Assembly (NCBI GenBank): GCA_036489025.1
Contig: DASXGN010000036.1
Span: 68,450-132,449, forward strand
Source: Dryocola sp036489025
GTDB taxonomy: Bacteria > Pseudomonadota > Gammaproteobacteria > Enterobacterales > Enterobacteriaceae
Direction: 5' to 3'
Length of the DNA: 64,000 nucleotides
Shown here: positions 9,241 through 18,069 of the stretch, one piece after another
How positions within the stretch are numbered: position 1 is the first letter of the stretch
Layout of the letters: the number at the start of each line of letters is the position of its first letter
Translations under genes and position numbers: made by a program
The notes under the pieces: generated by a model
What the model was told of the DNA's origin: nothing
The model's database searches: none
Seen by the model: the letters and a program-made list of their open reading frames with translations, nothing else

Positions 9241-9270
9241 GGGCGGCCGTCGCGTCGCCCTTTTCTTTTC
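9241..9270 (+). terminator. Terminator after ppnN
   Basis: GGGCG and CGCCC pair around a short loop directly after the ppnN stop and are followed by TTTTCTTTTC. Confidence 0.6.
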
Positions 9271-9691
9271 TCTTCCCGCACCAAGCCAAACGATTGCGCT
9301 CGCATAAAACGCCCGCAAAACATCACGTCCTTTGAACAATTTCCTGCTGAATCTGCTGTATTCGCCGCTTTGTGTAGGGAAAAACGAGTTATTTATCAGT
9401 GGCTAATTTATCGCATCTTTTGCAGATGGTAGTCTTTGCGCGCTTAAATTCTGCCCACAGGATCGCGAGCAGAGTGAAATATCGGCAATAACCATGCAAA
9501 TGGTGGATTCTTGCAATTGGGATCGCGATCACTGATAGATTGATGACTTAACTGTATCTTTCCGCCCGCCAATAGTTACGGGCCAAAATTACTAGAAAAA
9601 CGCCCGTACACAGAATTTAGTTTCATCGGTCGAGCGATAACCATCGTTAATGACTGAAATTTTGCAAAAATATGTTCTTCTGGAGAAGTTG
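9271..9691 (+). promoter_or_regulatory. Leader and control region of sdaC, with a possible CRP site
   Basis: About 420 bases without a gene. The segment 9514-9533 contains TGGGATCGCGATCACTG, which resembles a CRP site with one good half (ATCAC). sdaC is reported to be catabolite-sensitive and Lrp-influenced in E. coli; I see no clear Lrp site. The stretch 9310-9480 is AT-rich and otherwise featureless. Confidence 0.4.
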
Positions 9692-10981
9692 ATGGAAACC
9701 ACTCAAACCGGCAGTATTGCCTCTGTCGAGACAAAAAGTTCATGGCGTAAGTCTGATACCATGTGGATGCTGGGCCTGTACGGCACGGCCATCGGTGCAG
9801 GCGTGCTGTTCCTGCCGATTAACGCAGGCGTCGGCGGCCTGATTCCTCTGCTGATCATGGCAGTGCTCGCCTTCCCAATGACCTACTTTGCGCACCGTGG
9901 CTTAACCCGCTTTGTGCTGTCCGGCAAAAACCCCGGTGAAGACATCACCGAAGTGGTAGAAGAACACTTTGGCGTCGGCGCAGGTAAACTGATTACCCTG
10001 CTTTATTTCTTCGCCATCTACCCGATTCTGCTGGTTTATAGCGTTGCGATCACCAACACCGTAGACAGCTTCATTACTCACCAGCTGGGTATGGTTTCGC
10101 CTCCGCGCGCCATTCTGTCCCTGATTCTGATTGTCGGCATGATGACCATCGTTCGTTTCGGCGAGCAGATGATCGTCAAGGCGATGAGCATTCTGGTGTT
10201 CCCGTTCGTTATCGCCCTGATGCTGCTGGCGCTGTACCTGATTCCTAACTGGAGCGGCGCGGTATTCGAAACGCTTTCCTTCAGCGCGACTCCGGCGACC
10301 GGCAGCGGCCTGTGGATGACCCTGTGGCTGGCGATCCCGGTAATGGTGTTCTCTTTCAACCACTCCCCGATCATCTCTTCTTTCGCGGTCGCCAAGCGTG
10401 AAGAGTACGGCGACGAAGCAGAAAAGAAATGCTCCCGCATTCTGGCTTTCGCACACATCATGATGGTATTGACGGTGATGTTCTTCGTGTTCAGCTGCGT
10501 GCTGAGCCTTTCTCCGGCAAACCTGGCCGAAGCGAAAGCGCAGAACATCTCTATTCTGTCTTACCTGGCTAACCACTTTAACGCGCCGGTTATCGCCTGG
10601 ATGGCACCAATCATTGCGATTGTCGCTATCACTAAATCCTTCCTCGGCCACTACCTGGGCGCTCGTGAAGGCTTTAACGGCATGGTTATCAAGACCCTGC
10701 GCGGAAAAGGTAAAACCATCGAAATCAACAAGCTGAACCGCATCACCGCGATCTTCATGCTGGTCACCACCTGGATTGTTGCCACGCTGAACCCAAGCAT
10801 CCTGGGCATGATTGAAACCCTGGGCGGCCCGATTATCGCGATGATTCTGTTCCTGATGCCGATGTACGCGATTCAGAAAGTACCGGCCATGCGCAAATAC
10901 AGCGGCCACATCAGCAACGCGTTTGTGGTCATCATGGGCCTGATTGCTATCTCCGCTATCTCTTACTCTCTGTTCAGCTAA
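9692..10981 (+). CDS. sdaC: Serine transporter SdaC (DlsT)
   Basis: 429 residues, equal to E. coli. Proton-coupled serine importer of the hydroxy/aromatic amino acid permease (HAAAP) family with 11 membrane segments; the signature GLYGTAIGAGVLFLPINAG is near residue 27. The start at 9692 (METTQTG) was preferred over a frame from 9650 because it matches E. coli and has GGAG seven bases upstream. It forms an operon with sdaB, 69 bases downstream. Confidence 0.96.
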   Translation: METTQTGSIASVETKSSWRKSDTMWMLGLYGTAIGAGVLFLPINAGVGGLIPLLIMAVLAFPMTYFAHRGLTRFVLSGKNPGEDITEVVEEHFGVGAGKLITLLYFFAIYPILLVYSVAITNTVDSFITHQLGMVSPPRAILSLILIVGMMTIVRFGEQMIVKAMSILVFPFVIALMLLALYLIPNWSGAVFETLSFSATPATGSGLWMTLWLAIPVMVFSFNHSPIISSFAVAKREEYGDEAEKKCSRILAFAHIMMVLTVMFFVFSCVLSLSPANLAEAKAQNISILSYLANHFNAPVIAWMAPIIAIVAITKSFLGHYLGAREGFNGMVIKTLRGKGKTIEINKLNRITAIFMLVTTWIVATLNPSILGMIETLGGPIIAMILFLMPMYAIQKVPAMRKYSGHISNAFVVIMGLIAISAISYSLFS

Positions 10982-10988
10982 TAGCTTT

Positions 10989-11015
10989 AAACCGCCTGCT
11001 CCCTGCGGGCGGTTT
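10989..11015 (+). terminator. Partial terminator between sdaC and sdaB
   Basis: AAACCGCC and GGCGGTTT form an 8-bp stem followed by CCCCTCTTT. The weak T run suggests it trims or attenuates rather than fully stopping the operon transcript. Confidence 0.5.
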
Positions 11016-11050
11016 CCCCTCTTTAAAGTCACTCACGCACTGGACGCATC

Positions 11051-12415
11051 ATGATTAGCGTATTCGACATTTTCAAAATTGGTATTGGGCCATCCAGCTC
11101 GCATACCGTCGGCCCGATGAAAGCGGGCAAACAGTTCACCGATGATTTAGTCGCGCAAGGGATTTTGCACGATGTAACTCGCGTAATTGTTGATGTTTAC
11201 GGCTCGCTGTCGTTGACCGGTAAAGGCCACCACACCGATATCGCGATTATCATGGGACTCGCGGGAAACCTCCCGGATACCGTGGATATCGACGCCATCC
11301 CGCACTTTATTCAGGATGTGAACACCCACGGTCGCCTGCTGCTGGCTAACGGCGAGCACGAAGTTGAGTTCCCGGTGGACAGCTGCATGAACTTCCACTC
11401 GGACAATCTCTCGCTGCATGAAAACGGCATGCGCATCACCGCAATGGCGGGCGATAAGGCGCTATACGGCCAGACTTATTATTCCATCGGCGGCGGTTTT
11501 ATCGTCGATGAAGCGCACTTTGGCCAGGAAGACACCCAGAAGGTTGCGGTGCCCTATCCGTATAAAAACGCCGCCGACCTGCGCAGGCACTGCGATGAGA
11601 CCGGGCTGTCACTTTCCGGGCTGATGATGCAGAACGAACGCGCGATGCGCAGCCAGGCCGAAATTGACGAACACTTCGCCAGCGTCTGGTCTGTGATGCG
11701 CAGCGGCATTGAACGCGGCATCACCACCGAAGGCGTGCTGCCGGGCAAAATGCGCGTGCCTCGCCGTGCGGCGGCGCTGCGCAGAATGCTGGTCAGCAGC
11801 GATAAAAATAACTCTGACCCGATGGCCGTCGTGGACTGGATCAATATGTTTGCGCTGGCGGTCAATGAAGAAAACGCCGCCGGTGGCCGAGTGGTCACGG
11901 CTCCGACAAACGGCGCGTGCGGTATCGTCCCTGCGGTGCTGGCCTACTACGATAAATTCATCCGTGAAGTGAACGCCAACTCCTGCGCGCGCTACTTCCT
12001 GGCCGCTGGCGCCATCGGCTCGCTGTACAAGATGAACGCTTCCATCTCCGGGGCCGAAGTAGGCTGCCAGGGTGAAGTCGGCGTGGCCTGCTCAATGGCG
12101 GCGGCCGGTCTGGCTGAGCTGCTTGGCGGCAGCCCCGCACAGGTTTGCATCGCGGCTGAAATCGGCATGGAACATAATCTCGGCCTGACCTGCGACCCGG
12201 TTGCTGGCCAGGTTCAGGTGCCCTGCATCGAACGCAACGCGATTGCCGCCGTGAAGGCCGTCAACGCCGCCCGTATGGCCCTGCGACGCACCAGCGAACC
12301 TCGCGTTTGCCTCGATAAAGTCATCGAAACCATGTACGAAACAGGCAAAGACATGAACGCCAAGTACCGCGAAACCTCTCGCGGCGGGCTGGCGATGAAA
12401 GTGTCCTGCGACTAA
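11051..12415 (+). CDS. sdaB: L-serine ammonia-lyase SdaB
   Basis: 454 residues (E. coli SdaB 455). Iron-sulfur serine dehydratase that converts L-serine to pyruvate and ammonia. The N-terminal beta domain begins MISVFDIFKIGIGPSSSHTVGP; the C-terminal alpha domain has the cysteines of the 4Fe-4S cluster, including NGACGIVPA and LTCDPVAGQVQVPC. With SdaC it makes a serine uptake and breakdown unit. Confidence 0.95.
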   Translation: MISVFDIFKIGIGPSSSHTVGPMKAGKQFTDDLVAQGILHDVTRVIVDVYGSLSLTGKGHHTDIAIIMGLAGNLPDTVDIDAIPHFIQDVNTHGRLLLANGEHEVEFPVDSCMNFHSDNLSLHENGMRITAMAGDKALYGQTYYSIGGGFIVDEAHFGQEDTQKVAVPYPYKNAADLRRHCDETGLSLSGLMMQNERAMRSQAEIDEHFASVWSVMRSGIERGITTEGVLPGKMRVPRRAAALRRMLVSSDKNNSDPMAVVDWINMFALAVNEENAAGGRVVTAPTNGACGIVPAVLAYYDKFIREVNANSCARYFLAAGAIGSLYKMNASISGAEVGCQGEVGVACSMAAAGLAELLGGSPAQVCIAAEIGMEHNLGLTCDPVAGQVQVPCIERNAIAAVKAVNAARMALRRTSEPRVCLDKVIETMYETGKDMNAKYRETSRGGLAMKVSCD

Positions 12416-12447
12416 AAAGAAAGGCCCTCGAATGAGGGCCTTTCTTT
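12416..12447. terminator. Bidirectional terminator between sdaB and kduI
   Basis: A perfect 10-bp stem AAAGGCCCTC/GAGGGCCTTT with a GAAT loop, flanked by A-rich and T-rich runs. It serves sdaB on the plus strand and kduI on the minus strand. Confidence 0.85.
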
Positions 12448-12469
12448 TGTCTTTTGTCTCCTGCGTTAA

Positions 12470-13306
12470 TTAACGCAGGTCGCCCACTTTGACGTGGTCC
12501 ATATCGTCAAACACCTGATTCTCACCCACCATTCCCCAGATAAAGGTGTAGGCTCGCGTCCCGACTCCCGAGTGAATCGACCAGCTTGGGGAAATCACCG
12601 CCTGCTCATTTTGCACCACGATATGGCGAGTTTCCTGCGGCTGGCCCATCATGTGGAACACGCAGCTGTTCTCTTGCAGGCCAAAGTAGAAATAGACCTC
12701 CATGCGGCGCTCGTGGGTGTGGCAGGGCATGGTGTTCCACAGGTTGCCCGGCGCAAGCTCGGTCAGGCCCATGCTTAGCTGGCAGGTTTCCAGCACGTCC
12801 GGCACGAAGTATTTGTTGATGGTGCGGCGGTTGCTGGTGACATCTTCGCCCAGCGTGACCGGCGCAACATCCGCAGGCGTCACGCGCTTAGTGGGATAAG
12901 TTGTATGGGCTGGAGCGCAGTTATAGTAGAAGCGGGCAGGCTTTGCTTTATCCACGCTTTCAAACACCACCTCTTTCGCGCCCTTGCCGACGTACAGCGC
13001 GTCGCGATGGCCGATTTCGTAACAGGTACCGTCAACCGTAATAGTGCCGGGGCCGCCAATGTTAATCACACCCAGCTCGCGACGTTCAAGGAAGTAGCTC
13101 ACGCCAAGCTGCTTGCCCACTTCCCCGCCCACGCTCACGGAACGTGTTACCGGCATCACACCGCCGACAATAATGCGGTCGATGTGGCTGTAAGTCATGG
13201 TGTACTGGTCGGCGGTGAAAATAGTCTCCACCAAAAACTCGTTGCGTAACCCTGTGGTATCAAGCGCTTTGGCATGATCGCTATGAATGCTTTGACGAAT
13301 ATCCAT
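12470..13306 (-). CDS. kduI: 5-keto-4-deoxyuronate isomerase KduI
   Basis: 278 residues, the E. coli length. It isomerises 5-keto-4-deoxyuronate (DKI) to 2,5-diketo-3-deoxygluconate in hexuronate and pectin catabolism. The four zinc ligands H196, H198, E203 and H245 fall at exactly the E. coli positions (CHTHERRMEVY; SIHSG). The start at 13306 (MDIRQSIHS) has GGAG upstream; a frame from 13354 adds 16 unmatched residues. In E. coli kduI follows kduD; here it is alone, divergent from kdgT and about 50 kb from kduD. Confidence 0.95.
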   Translation of the reverse strand: MDIRQSIHSDHAKALDTTGLRNEFLVETIFTADQYTMTYSHIDRIIVGGVMPVTRSVSVGGEVGKQLGVSYFLERRELGVINIGGPGTITVDGTCYEIGHRDALYVGKGAKEVVFESVDKAKPARFYYNCAPAHTTYPTKRVTPADVAPVTLGEDVTSNRRTINKYFVPDVLETCQLSMGLTELAPGNLWNTMPCHTHERRMEVYFYFGLQENSCVFHMMGQPQETRHIVVQNEQAVISPSWSIHSGVGTRAYTFIWGMVGENQVFDDMDHVKVGDLR

Positions 13307-13358
13307 TACTTCTCCTCGCTGGCATATCGGTACGGGGACGTCGGTGCACCCCATACCA

Positions 13359-13383
13359 TTAATAAAAAATCGTTATTCAACCA
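13359..13383. promoter_or_regulatory. Weak KdgR-like box close to kduI
   Basis: AATAAAAAATCGTTATTCAA has the spacing and AT flanks of a KdgR site but deviates from the TGAAA/TTTCA core. It is 53-77 bases before the kduI start, where a repressor could act. Weak evidence. Confidence 0.35.
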
Positions 13384-13452
13384 AATTAAATTACACAATT
13401 TTTACATTCGATCGCGTTAGAAAATATCTTAGCAGCGGTGGAGCGAAAATAA

Positions 13453-13483
13453 TGTGATCCAAATTGAAATATCGTTTCAATTT
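13453..13483. promoter_or_regulatory. Overlapping CRP-type and KdgR-type sites between kduI and kdgT
   Basis: TGTGA-N6-TTGAA (13453-13468) resembles a CRP site. It overlaps a strong palindrome AATTGAAATATCGTTTCAAT (about 13462-13482), which fits the KdgR consensus of GAAA and TTTC arms around five or six bases. This combination of catabolite activation and uronate-induced derepression is typical of pectin genes in Dickeya and relatives. The rest of the 412-base gap shows nothing else clear. Confidence 0.7.
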
Positions 13484-13718
13484 GATTGAATCATAATTCC
13501 AATCAATAGATAGTGCCCATCACTGAGTCGCATGCGGAGCACAATCAAAAGGCCTACACGTTCACAGCACCACCCGGAAAAGCCCTGAAGAGTAAGCGTC
13601 ATTACTCTGGACAGAAAGACTTCTAACTCAATAAAAAATAAAAGCTTTTTATTGCGAACCCTTGCGGACTTTTTTCAGCGTGCCGCCGGCGGTCAATAAG
13701 GATTGAAGAGGAATAACC

Positions 13719-14708
13719 ATGAAAATTAAAGCCACGATTGAACGCATCCCTGGCGGGATGATGCTAATTCCGCTGCTGCTTGGCGCCATGCTGAATACCT
13801 TCGCACCGGACACCGGTGCCTACTTTGGATCCTTCACTAAGGGCATGATTAGCGGCACCGTGCCTATTCTTGCCGTCTGGTTCTTCTGTATCGGAGCCTC
13901 TATCGATTTGCGCGCCACCGGCACGGTGCTGCGTAAATCCGGCACGCTGGTTCTCACTAAAATCGCCGTCGCCTGGGTCGTGGCAATGATCGCCGCCTCG
14001 TTTATTCCTGATGAAGGTATTCAGACGGGCATGTTCGCCGGCCTCTCCGTACTGGCCCTCGTTTCCGCCATGGATATGACCAACGGCGGCCTGTACGCGA
14101 GCCTGATGAACCAGTACGGTACCAAGGAAGAATCCGGCGCTTTCGTCCTGATGTCGCTGGAATCCGGCCCGCTGATGACCATGGTTATTCTCGGTTCCGC
14201 AGGCCTCGCCACCTTTGAACCACACCACTTTATCGGCGCGGTGCTGCCGTTCCTCATCGGCTTTACCCTCGGCAACCTTGATCATGATTTCCGCGCCTTC
14301 TTCAGCAAGGCAACGCCAACGCTGATTCCCTTCTTCGGCTTCGCGCTGGGCAACACCATCAATCTGAACGTGATTATGGAAACCGGCCTGCTGGGCATTA
14401 TGCTGGGCGTGGCGGTGATTGTTATTACCGGTATTCCACTGATTATCGCCGACCGAGTGATTGGCGGCGGCAACGGTACGGCGGGGATTGCCGCTTCCTC
14501 TGCGGCAGGCGCTGCGGTGGCAAACCCGGTGATCATCGCGCAAATTAATCCGGCCTTTGAACCGGTCGCCGCTTCGGCTACCGCCCTGGTTGCGGCAAGC
14601 GTCATCGTGACGGCCATTCTGGTCCCAATAATTACCGCAATCTACTCGCGGAAAGTGGGCGGAAAGGTAAAAGAAAAAGAGCTGATGCAGGAAGTGCGAA
14701 GCAGCTAA
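13719..14708 (+). CDS. kdgT: 2-keto-3-deoxygluconate permease KdgT
   Basis: 329 residues, KdgT family (E. coli 327). Inner-membrane proton symporter for 2-keto-3-deoxygluconate, with about ten hydrophobic segments. MKIKATIERIPGGMMLIPLLLG at the start and the motif AAGAAVANPVIIAQINP near 270 are typical. A GAGGAAT ribosome-binding site precedes the ATG. Divergent from kduI, with which it shares the KdgR/CRP-type region. Confidence 0.94.
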   Translation: MKIKATIERIPGGMMLIPLLLGAMLNTFAPDTGAYFGSFTKGMISGTVPILAVWFFCIGASIDLRATGTVLRKSGTLVLTKIAVAWVVAMIAASFIPDEGIQTGMFAGLSVLALVSAMDMTNGGLYASLMNQYGTKEESGAFVLMSLESGPLMTMVILGSAGLATFEPHHFIGAVLPFLIGFTLGNLDHDFRAFFSKATPTLIPFFGFALGNTINLNVIMETGLLGIMLGVAVIVITGIPLIIADRVIGGGNGTAGIAASSAAGAAVANPVIIAQINPAFEPVAASATALVAASVIVTAILVPIITAIYSRKVGGKVKEKELMQEVRSS

Positions 14709-14714
14709 AAGAAA

Positions 14715-14737
14715 GGGAGCCGCAAGGCTCCCTTTTT
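14715..14737. terminator. Bidirectional terminator between kdgT and the aminotransferase gene
   Basis: GGGAGCC-GCAA-GGCTCCC followed by TTTTT on the plus strand and preceded by A-rich sequence, so it can act in both directions. Confidence 0.85.
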
Positions 14738-14740
14738 GCT

Positions 14741-15925
14741 TTACAGCGCCGACCTGAGGCGCTTCACCGCTTCACGCAGCTGCTCTTCCGAGGCGGTGGC
14801 ATACGAGAAGCGCAGCGTCTTTTTGTCCGCATTGTCGCTGAAGAAGAATTCCCCCGGCACGTACACCACGCCTTTCTCCAGCGTCTGCTGCAGCCATTGG
14901 GTTGTATCAAATTCGTAGCGGAATTTCGCCCACAGGAACATCCCGCCCTGCGGCTGGTTAAAGCTGATGTGCTCGCCCAGCTCGTCATGCAGCAAACGTG
15001 AAAGGCTCAGGCATTTCTGCCGGTAGGCCTCGCGAATCAGCGCTATCTGCGGGTCCAGACGCCCCAAAGTCAAATAGGCCGCCACTAAAGACTGGGAAAA
15101 TGAGTTGGCGTGCAGATCGGTGGCCTGCTTGATAATCGCGACCTTCTGTTTCATCCATTCCGGCAGAATAATCCAGCCGACGCGCAGGCCGGGAGCGAGA
15201 ATCTTAGAGAAGGTCGAGGTATAAACCACGTTCTCATGATTGCCCAGCTCTGCCGCAACCTGGAAAAGAGTTTTCTCACGACGTTCGGTGAAGCTGATTG
15301 CGCCGTACGGGTCATCTTCGATAATCACAAAATCATGCTCAATCGCCAGTTTCACCAGCTTCTCACGGCGCTCCGTGCTCAGAGTTGTACCGCTCGGGTT
15401 GCCAAACGTCGGCACCAGATAAACACCTTTGACGCGGGTGGTTTTCACTAGCTCTTCAAGCTCGTCGACCCTCATCCCGTGCTCGTCGCCGCCGACGGAC
15501 TTCACGGTTGCATCGGTCAGGCTCAAAATTTGCAGAGTAGCGAGGTAGGTCGGGCGCTCAACGACAAAGACATCGCCGGGATCGGCCAGCGCGCGGATCA
15601 GCAGATCCAGCGCCTGCTGGGATCCGGAGGTGATCAGCAGCTGCTCCGGATGGGTAGTGATGCCGCGCTGCTGGCAAAGACCCACCAGCTGCTGGCGAAG
15701 ATCAACGTTTCCCTCGGTTAAACCGTACTGGAAAGCGTCGTTGAAGTTCTGCTCCACCACGATCTGCGTGGCCTGGGCCAGGCCTTCTTTATCAAACAGT
15801 TCGCTGGAAGGAATGCCGCCTGCCAACGAAATCACGCCGGGCATTTTACTGTGCTTGAGAAGTTCACGGATGGCTGAAGGCTGTAAATTCTGGATGCGGT
15901 GTGCGAGGTGAGTGCTCTTGTTCAT
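14741..15925 (-). CDS. PLP-dependent aminotransferase, class I/II (LysN/2-aminoadipate-type)
   Basis: 394 residues, fold-type I aminotransferase. The PLP lysine lies in TSTFSKILAPGLRVGW, near residue 240, and the cofactor-binding segments TSGSQQALDLL, PTFGNPSGTT and EDDPYG are present. It resembles stand-alone 2-aminoadipate or aromatic/branched-chain aminotransferases and the catalytic half of MocR regulators, but has no N-terminal HTH. The start at 15925 (MNKSTHLAHRIQ) was chosen because the upstream 15 residues are unlike any family member. The substrate is unknown. I know of no counterpart at this position in E. coli. Confidence 0.8.
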   Translation of the reverse strand: MNKSTHLAHRIQNLQPSAIRELLKHSKMPGVISLAGGIPSSELFDKEGLAQATQIVVEQNFNDAFQYGLTEGNVDLRQQLVGLCQQRGITTHPEQLLITSGSQQALDLLIRALADPGDVFVVERPTYLATLQILSLTDATVKSVGGDEHGMRVDELEELVKTTRVKGVYLVPTFGNPSGTTLSTERREKLVKLAIEHDFVIIEDDPYGAISFTERREKTLFQVAAELGNHENVVYTSTFSKILAPGLRVGWIILPEWMKQKVAIIKQATDLHANSFSQSLVAAYLTLGRLDPQIALIREAYRQKCLSLSRLLHDELGEHISFNQPQGGMFLWAKFRYEFDTTQWLQQTLEKGVVYVPGEFFFSDNADKKTLRFSYATASEEQLREAVKRLRSAL

Positions 15926-16103
15926 CTTGTTATCTCTGATTTTTTCTTCGCTTTGAAATATACATAGCAATCAAATTAATTAGCAATGCCTTTCCTGACG
16001 GAAAGTTTTTTGCGAGATGCTTTCCTGAATTGATTTCTCTCGTTCGCCCCGCCCTTTAGTAAATGTTAAAGTGGGCACAGTCACAGCAAATAGTGAAAAA
16101 ACA

Positions 16104-16874
16104 ATGAGCATTCATCTACTTATCGTTGACGCCCTGAACCTCATTCGCCGGATACACGCGGTGCAGGGCTCACCGTGTGCCGACACCTGTCTGCATGCCC
16201 TTGAGCAGCTGATAACCCACAGCCAGCCCACGCACGCCGTCGCAGTTTTTGACGATGAAGACAGACGAGAAGGCTGGCGGCATCAGGTCTTGCCGGATTA
16301 CAAAGCCGGTCGCGCGCCGATGCCGGACACGCTGCATAATGAAATGCCCTCGCTGCGCGAAGCCTTTGAGCGCCGGGGCGTGGCCTGCTGGCACTCACAG
16401 GGAAATGAAGCGGACGATCTGGCGGCAACCCTTGCGGCAAAGCTCGCCGCGGGCAACCATCGCGCCACCATTGTCTCGACCGACAAGGGATTTTGCCAGC
16501 TTCTCGCGCCCACCGTGCAGATTCGCGACTATTTCCAGAAACGCTGGCTGGATGCGCCCTTCGTCGCACAGGAATACGGCGTGCAGCCGGAACAGCTTCC
16601 CGATTTCTGGGGCCTGGCGGGCATCAGCAGCAGCAAAATACCTGGCGTACCGGGCATCGGCCTGAAAAGCGCCACGCAGCTAATCAATCAGTTTTCAACG
16701 CTGGAAGAGCTGTATTAGCGGCTGGACGAAGTACCGGAAAAATGGCGTAGCAAGCTGGAACAGCATAAGGACAGTGCGTTCACCTGCCGTCAGGTTTCAC
16801 GCCTGCAAACTGATTTACAGCTGGACGGGAATTTGCAGCAGCTGCGGTTGCCGGGTCATTCCCCCTCTCCCTAA
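16104..16874 (+). pseudogene. xni: Xni (flap endonuclease-like protein) interrupted by an in-frame TAG
   Basis: The frame from ATG 16104 (MSIHLLIVDALNLIRRIHAV) matches E. coli Xni, a homologue of the polymerase I 5'-nuclease domain that binds but hardly cleaves flaps. It reads 204 codons to a TAG at 16716-16718. In the same frame coding resumes at once: RLDEVPEKWRSKLEQH, then LQTDLQLDGNLQQLRL, to TAA at 16872-16874. The full length would be 256 codons, close to E. coli (251). One base change has therefore removed about 51 C-terminal residues. It could be a recent inactivation, a tolerated truncation or a sequencing error. Confidence 0.75.
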
Positions 16875-16960
16875 AAGAGCGAGGGGAAATCAGGCACTTC
16901 CTCAGCGCGGAAGTGAGGAACGGTTTTCGCCCTCTCCTTTTCCGGGAAAGGGTTAAGGAT
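16853..16960. repeat. Palindromic intergenic repeat cluster between xni and rlmM
   Basis: Three imperfect hairpins follow each other: CCCCTCTCCC with GAGCGAGGGG, CACTTCCTC with GGAAGTGAGG, and CCCTCTCC with CGGGAAAGGG. CCCTCTCC-type elements are common intergenic repeats in enterobacteria; another lies at 27224-27253. The E. coli fucose operon occupies this position. Confidence 0.5.
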
Positions 16961-16965
16961 AAATC

Positions 16966-18069
16966 TTAACGCTCGTCGCGGCGGCCACCCACGGCAGCCC
17001 ACATGCGGCGCACGTGCACGGTAACTTCCTCGCGGTCGTGGTAAAGCTGGCGGGCCTGAATTTGCGCGCTGATACCATTTTCTTCGAGCTTCTCGCGGAT
17101 TTGCGCCAGGTTCTGTGAAACCTCTTCGTAGCGTTTTTTCATCGGCAGCTTGAGGTTAAAAATGGTTTCACGGCACCAGCCGTTGACCAGCCAGGTGGCC
17201 ATCAGGCTCGCGACCTTCGCCGGTTTCTCAACCATGTCACAAACCATCCACGAGATGTTGCTGCGCGTTGGCTTGTATTTAAAACCGTCTTCACGCAGCC
17301 AGGTGACCTGGCCGGTATCCATCAGGCTTTGCGCCATCGGGCCGTTATCCACGGAGGAAACCCACATGTTGCGTTTGACCAATTGATAGGTCCAGCCGCC
17401 CGGGCAGGCTCCGAGATCCACCGCGTACATGCCGTTGGCCAGACGTTCATCCCACTCGTCGGCAGGAATGAAGACGTGGAACGCCTCTTCAAGCTTTAAC
17501 GTTGAGCGGCTCGGCGCGTCGGAAGGGAACTTCAGGCGCGGGATGCCCATGTACCACGGCGAGTTATTGTTAGTGTACGAATAGCCGGTGTAGCAACAGC
17601 CAGGGGCGATAAAAAATACGTGCACCACCGGACGCTTTGGCGTTTCGTAGTTGGTCAGCACGCCCGCTTCGCGCAGGCTGGCTCGCAGTGGAACCGTCAG
17701 CTTGCGGCAGAACTTCATCAGCTCTTTGCTTTCGTTGGTATCCGCAACTTCCACGCGCAGATCGCCGCCCTTTTCAACCACGCCCTGCAGCATGCCGGTG
17801 ATGGGCGTAATACGATCTTCAGGAGGAAGATCTTTTAGCAGCTCGCCGGCCACGATCATCTGGCGAGCAAAAATCAGCTCGCTAAACGGCAATTCGCGCG
17901 CCAGCTTATCGGCATCTTCCTGCTGGTAGCATTCAAAAACGACGTAGCCGCTGCTCTCTTTAACGCGTGCAAAACCGTAAACGCCACGGCTTCCTGCTTT
18001 ATCGGTAATTTCTGCCGCGCACTCTTTTTCGAAGCCCTGGCGGCAGTACAAAATAACTTTATTATTCAT
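16966..18069 (-). CDS. rlmM: 23S rRNA 2'-O-ribose methyltransferase RlmM
   Basis: 367 residues (E. coli 366). It methylates the ribose of C2498 in 23S rRNA. An N-terminal THUMP-like domain is followed by a Rossmann methyltransferase; the SAM-binding motif VDLGACPGGWTYQL lies near residue 220, and the catalytic lysines of the KDKE type can be assigned. The start codon overlaps the end of ygdD by eight bases. Confidence 0.95.
   Translation of the reverse strand: MNNKVILYCRQGFEKECAAEITDKAGSRGVYGFARVKESSGYVVFECYQQEDADKLARELPFSELIFARQMIVAGELLKDLPPEDRITPITGMLQGVVEKGGDLRVEVADTNESKELMKFCRKLTVPLRASLREAGVLTNYETPKRPVVHVFFIAPGCCYTGYSYTNNNSPWYMGIPRLKFPSDAPSRSTLKLEEAFHVFIPADEWDERLANGMYAVDLGACPGGWTYQLVKRNMWVSSVDNGPMAQSLMDTGQVTWLREDGFKYKPTRSNISWMVCDMVEKPAKVASLMATWLVNGWCRETIFNLKLPMKKRYEEVSQNLAQIREKLEENGISAQIQARQLYHDREEVTVHVRRMWAAVGGRRDER

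Noticed and set aside
9902..11032. A 376-codon minus-strand frame opposite sdaC
   Set aside because: Shadow of a GC-rich coding sequence; composition is rich in His, Gln and Arg with no domain, and sdaC is certain.
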